From assembly GCF_024228675.1 (NCBI RefSeq), contig NZ_CP100462.1, positions 372,001 through 436,000 on the forward strand: a stretch of 64,000 bases of DNA, given 5' to 3'. Below the pieces are notes generated by a model. The model made no database searches. It worked only from the letters and a program-made list of their open reading frames with translations, and was not told the origin of the DNA. How positions within the stretch are numbered: position 1 is the stretch's first letter; the number at the start of each line of letters is the position of its first letter. This stretch comes from Salinigranum marinum (GTDB lineage: Archaea; Halobacteriota; Halobacteria; Halobacteriales; Haloferacaceae). Of this stretch, positions 63,374-64,000 are shown piece by piece. The position numbers and the translations under genes are program-made.

Positions 63374-64000
63374 ATGAGTCGATCAGATGCCGAACAGGAG
63401 GGAGAAACCAGTGCTGAGCGAGTTCCATCATTCGATGGTGTGATGGACCTCGTGTTCGCTCGAGGACTTCACGGACCTGTACTGAGACGAGATCGCTCCT
63501 TGCCTCGAAACGGAGGATATCGATCCAACAAGCGAGAAACCTACGCATCAGTGGTTTCGGGATCACGATGCACGGTCATTCCTCGCAGCTCTCCGTCGCC
63601 ATCACGGCCGTTCGTTCGGAGAGTTCTGGAACGAGGACCTCGAACTTGGTGACGATGAAGAGGGCTACTCATGGGCAACAACGGACGATGCGACAATCGA
63701 CGCCTTCGAATATTTCCTCAACCGACGAAAATCACGATACAGCCTTGCGAAATCGTCCGTCGACGCGCTCCGAACGCGGCTGAATCTCTACGTTCGTGCC
63801 TACCGAGAGGCGAACGGTACAGACGACCTCCTCACACCGATTCAACGAGACCAAGACAATCCAGCCTACGAAGCCGTTGATGCAGTCTATGCAGCATTCG
63901 ACTGGTTGAACGAGGGAACCGAACACGAATACAATGCTCAGACTCTCCAGCGGGTACGACGCATCGTCGACGCGTGGTATCAGCATCTGGTCGGTCGGCG
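63374..64000 (+). pseudogene. decayed N-terminal part of a haloarchaeal integrase (runs off the window)
   Basis: ATG-like start 63374 gives SRSDAEQEGETSAERVPSFDGVMDLV, then a one-base loss at about 63452 moves the protein to the next frame: SLEDFTDLY, a TGA at 63483 where Trp is expected, then DEIAPCLETEDIDPTSEKPTHQWFRDHDARSFLAALRRHHGRSFGEF...YSLAKSSVDALRTRLNLYVRAYREANGTDDLLTPIQRD...NAQTLQRVRRIVDAWYQHLVG to the right edge. These are features of the N-terminal SAM-like domain of haloarchaeal tyrosine integrases. The catalytic domain would lie beyond 64000. Confidence 0.65.

Overview
The window reads as haloarchaeal DNA. It is GC-rich, its proteins are strongly acidic, starts are often leaderless behind a TATA-like box about 26 bases upstream, and the recognisable families (TFB, HalX response regulator, Bat-type HTH_10 regulator, DUF5518, DUF6159, archaeal MAT, ISH3/ISH8/ISH9 transposases) are archaeal or typical of halophiles. 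No rRNA, tRNA or CRISPR array was seen. The window is an IS-battered accessory region carrying a few islands of ordinary metabolism.

Layout. 1-3.1 kb: end of a membrane gene, a wHTH/MazF toxin-antitoxin pair, and a small membrane-protein operon on the minus strand. 3.1-4.5 kb: no gene. 4.5-7.5 kb: an intact ISH3 element, a DUF6788 gene, and a PIN/wHTH pair. 8.0-17.8 kb: a plasmid-type locus with a large unknown protein, a CobS/MoxR-like AAA+ ATPase, a wHTH regulator with an unknown partner, and a CobT-like protein with an HExxH motif and a VWA domain that carries a frameshift. This locus is split by a TnpB element which is itself split by a DDE insertion sequence. 18-25.7 kb: PiT phosphate transporter, UspA, a permease fragment cut by ISH9, then TrmO, ThiL, SAM synthetase, a broken proteasome beta-like gene and a thiamine-binding protein. 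25.7-32 kb: nested insertion sequences, an RDD protein, a DUF5518 gene inside 76-bp inverted repeats, and a DUF6159 gene split by a second ISH3-type element. 32-40.4 kb: AIM24-like protein, a three-gene ABC transporter and several membrane proteins. 40.5-49.2 kb: three histidine kinases, a HalX response regulator, a Bat-like regulator and two wHTH regulators. 49.5-56.7 kb: a tfb gene interrupted by a second ISH3 copy, then SufB, ferredoxin, a zinc-ribbon protein and KorB. 56.8-64 kb: a two-domain Usp protein, a cupin, a two-RCK potassium channel gene split by an ISH8-type element, fragments of a toxin-antitoxin pair and an HNH nuclease, and a decayed integrase that runs off the window.

Five genes are cut by insertion sequences at junctions that can be resolved to the base. 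Four of them (tnpB, DUF6159, tfb, two-RCK channel) rejoin in frame when the element and one target duplication are removed. The fifth (permease next to ISH9) has also lost its 5' part. Several other genes carry single-base frameshifts. The two ISH3 copies differ only by single-base indels, so part of this frameshifting may be sequencing or assembly error.

The most unusual signal is inside the DDE transposase genes. They are full of long perfect hairpins (10-14 bp arms, 3-16 nt loops, roughly one per 100-200 bp). Between related copies, paired bases in four of these hairpins change together, mostly through coordinated amino-acid replacements. I did not see such hairpins in the TnpB gene or in the host genes I looked at. 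The best candidate multi-gene system is the AAA+/HExxH-VWA locus at 8-17.8 kb.
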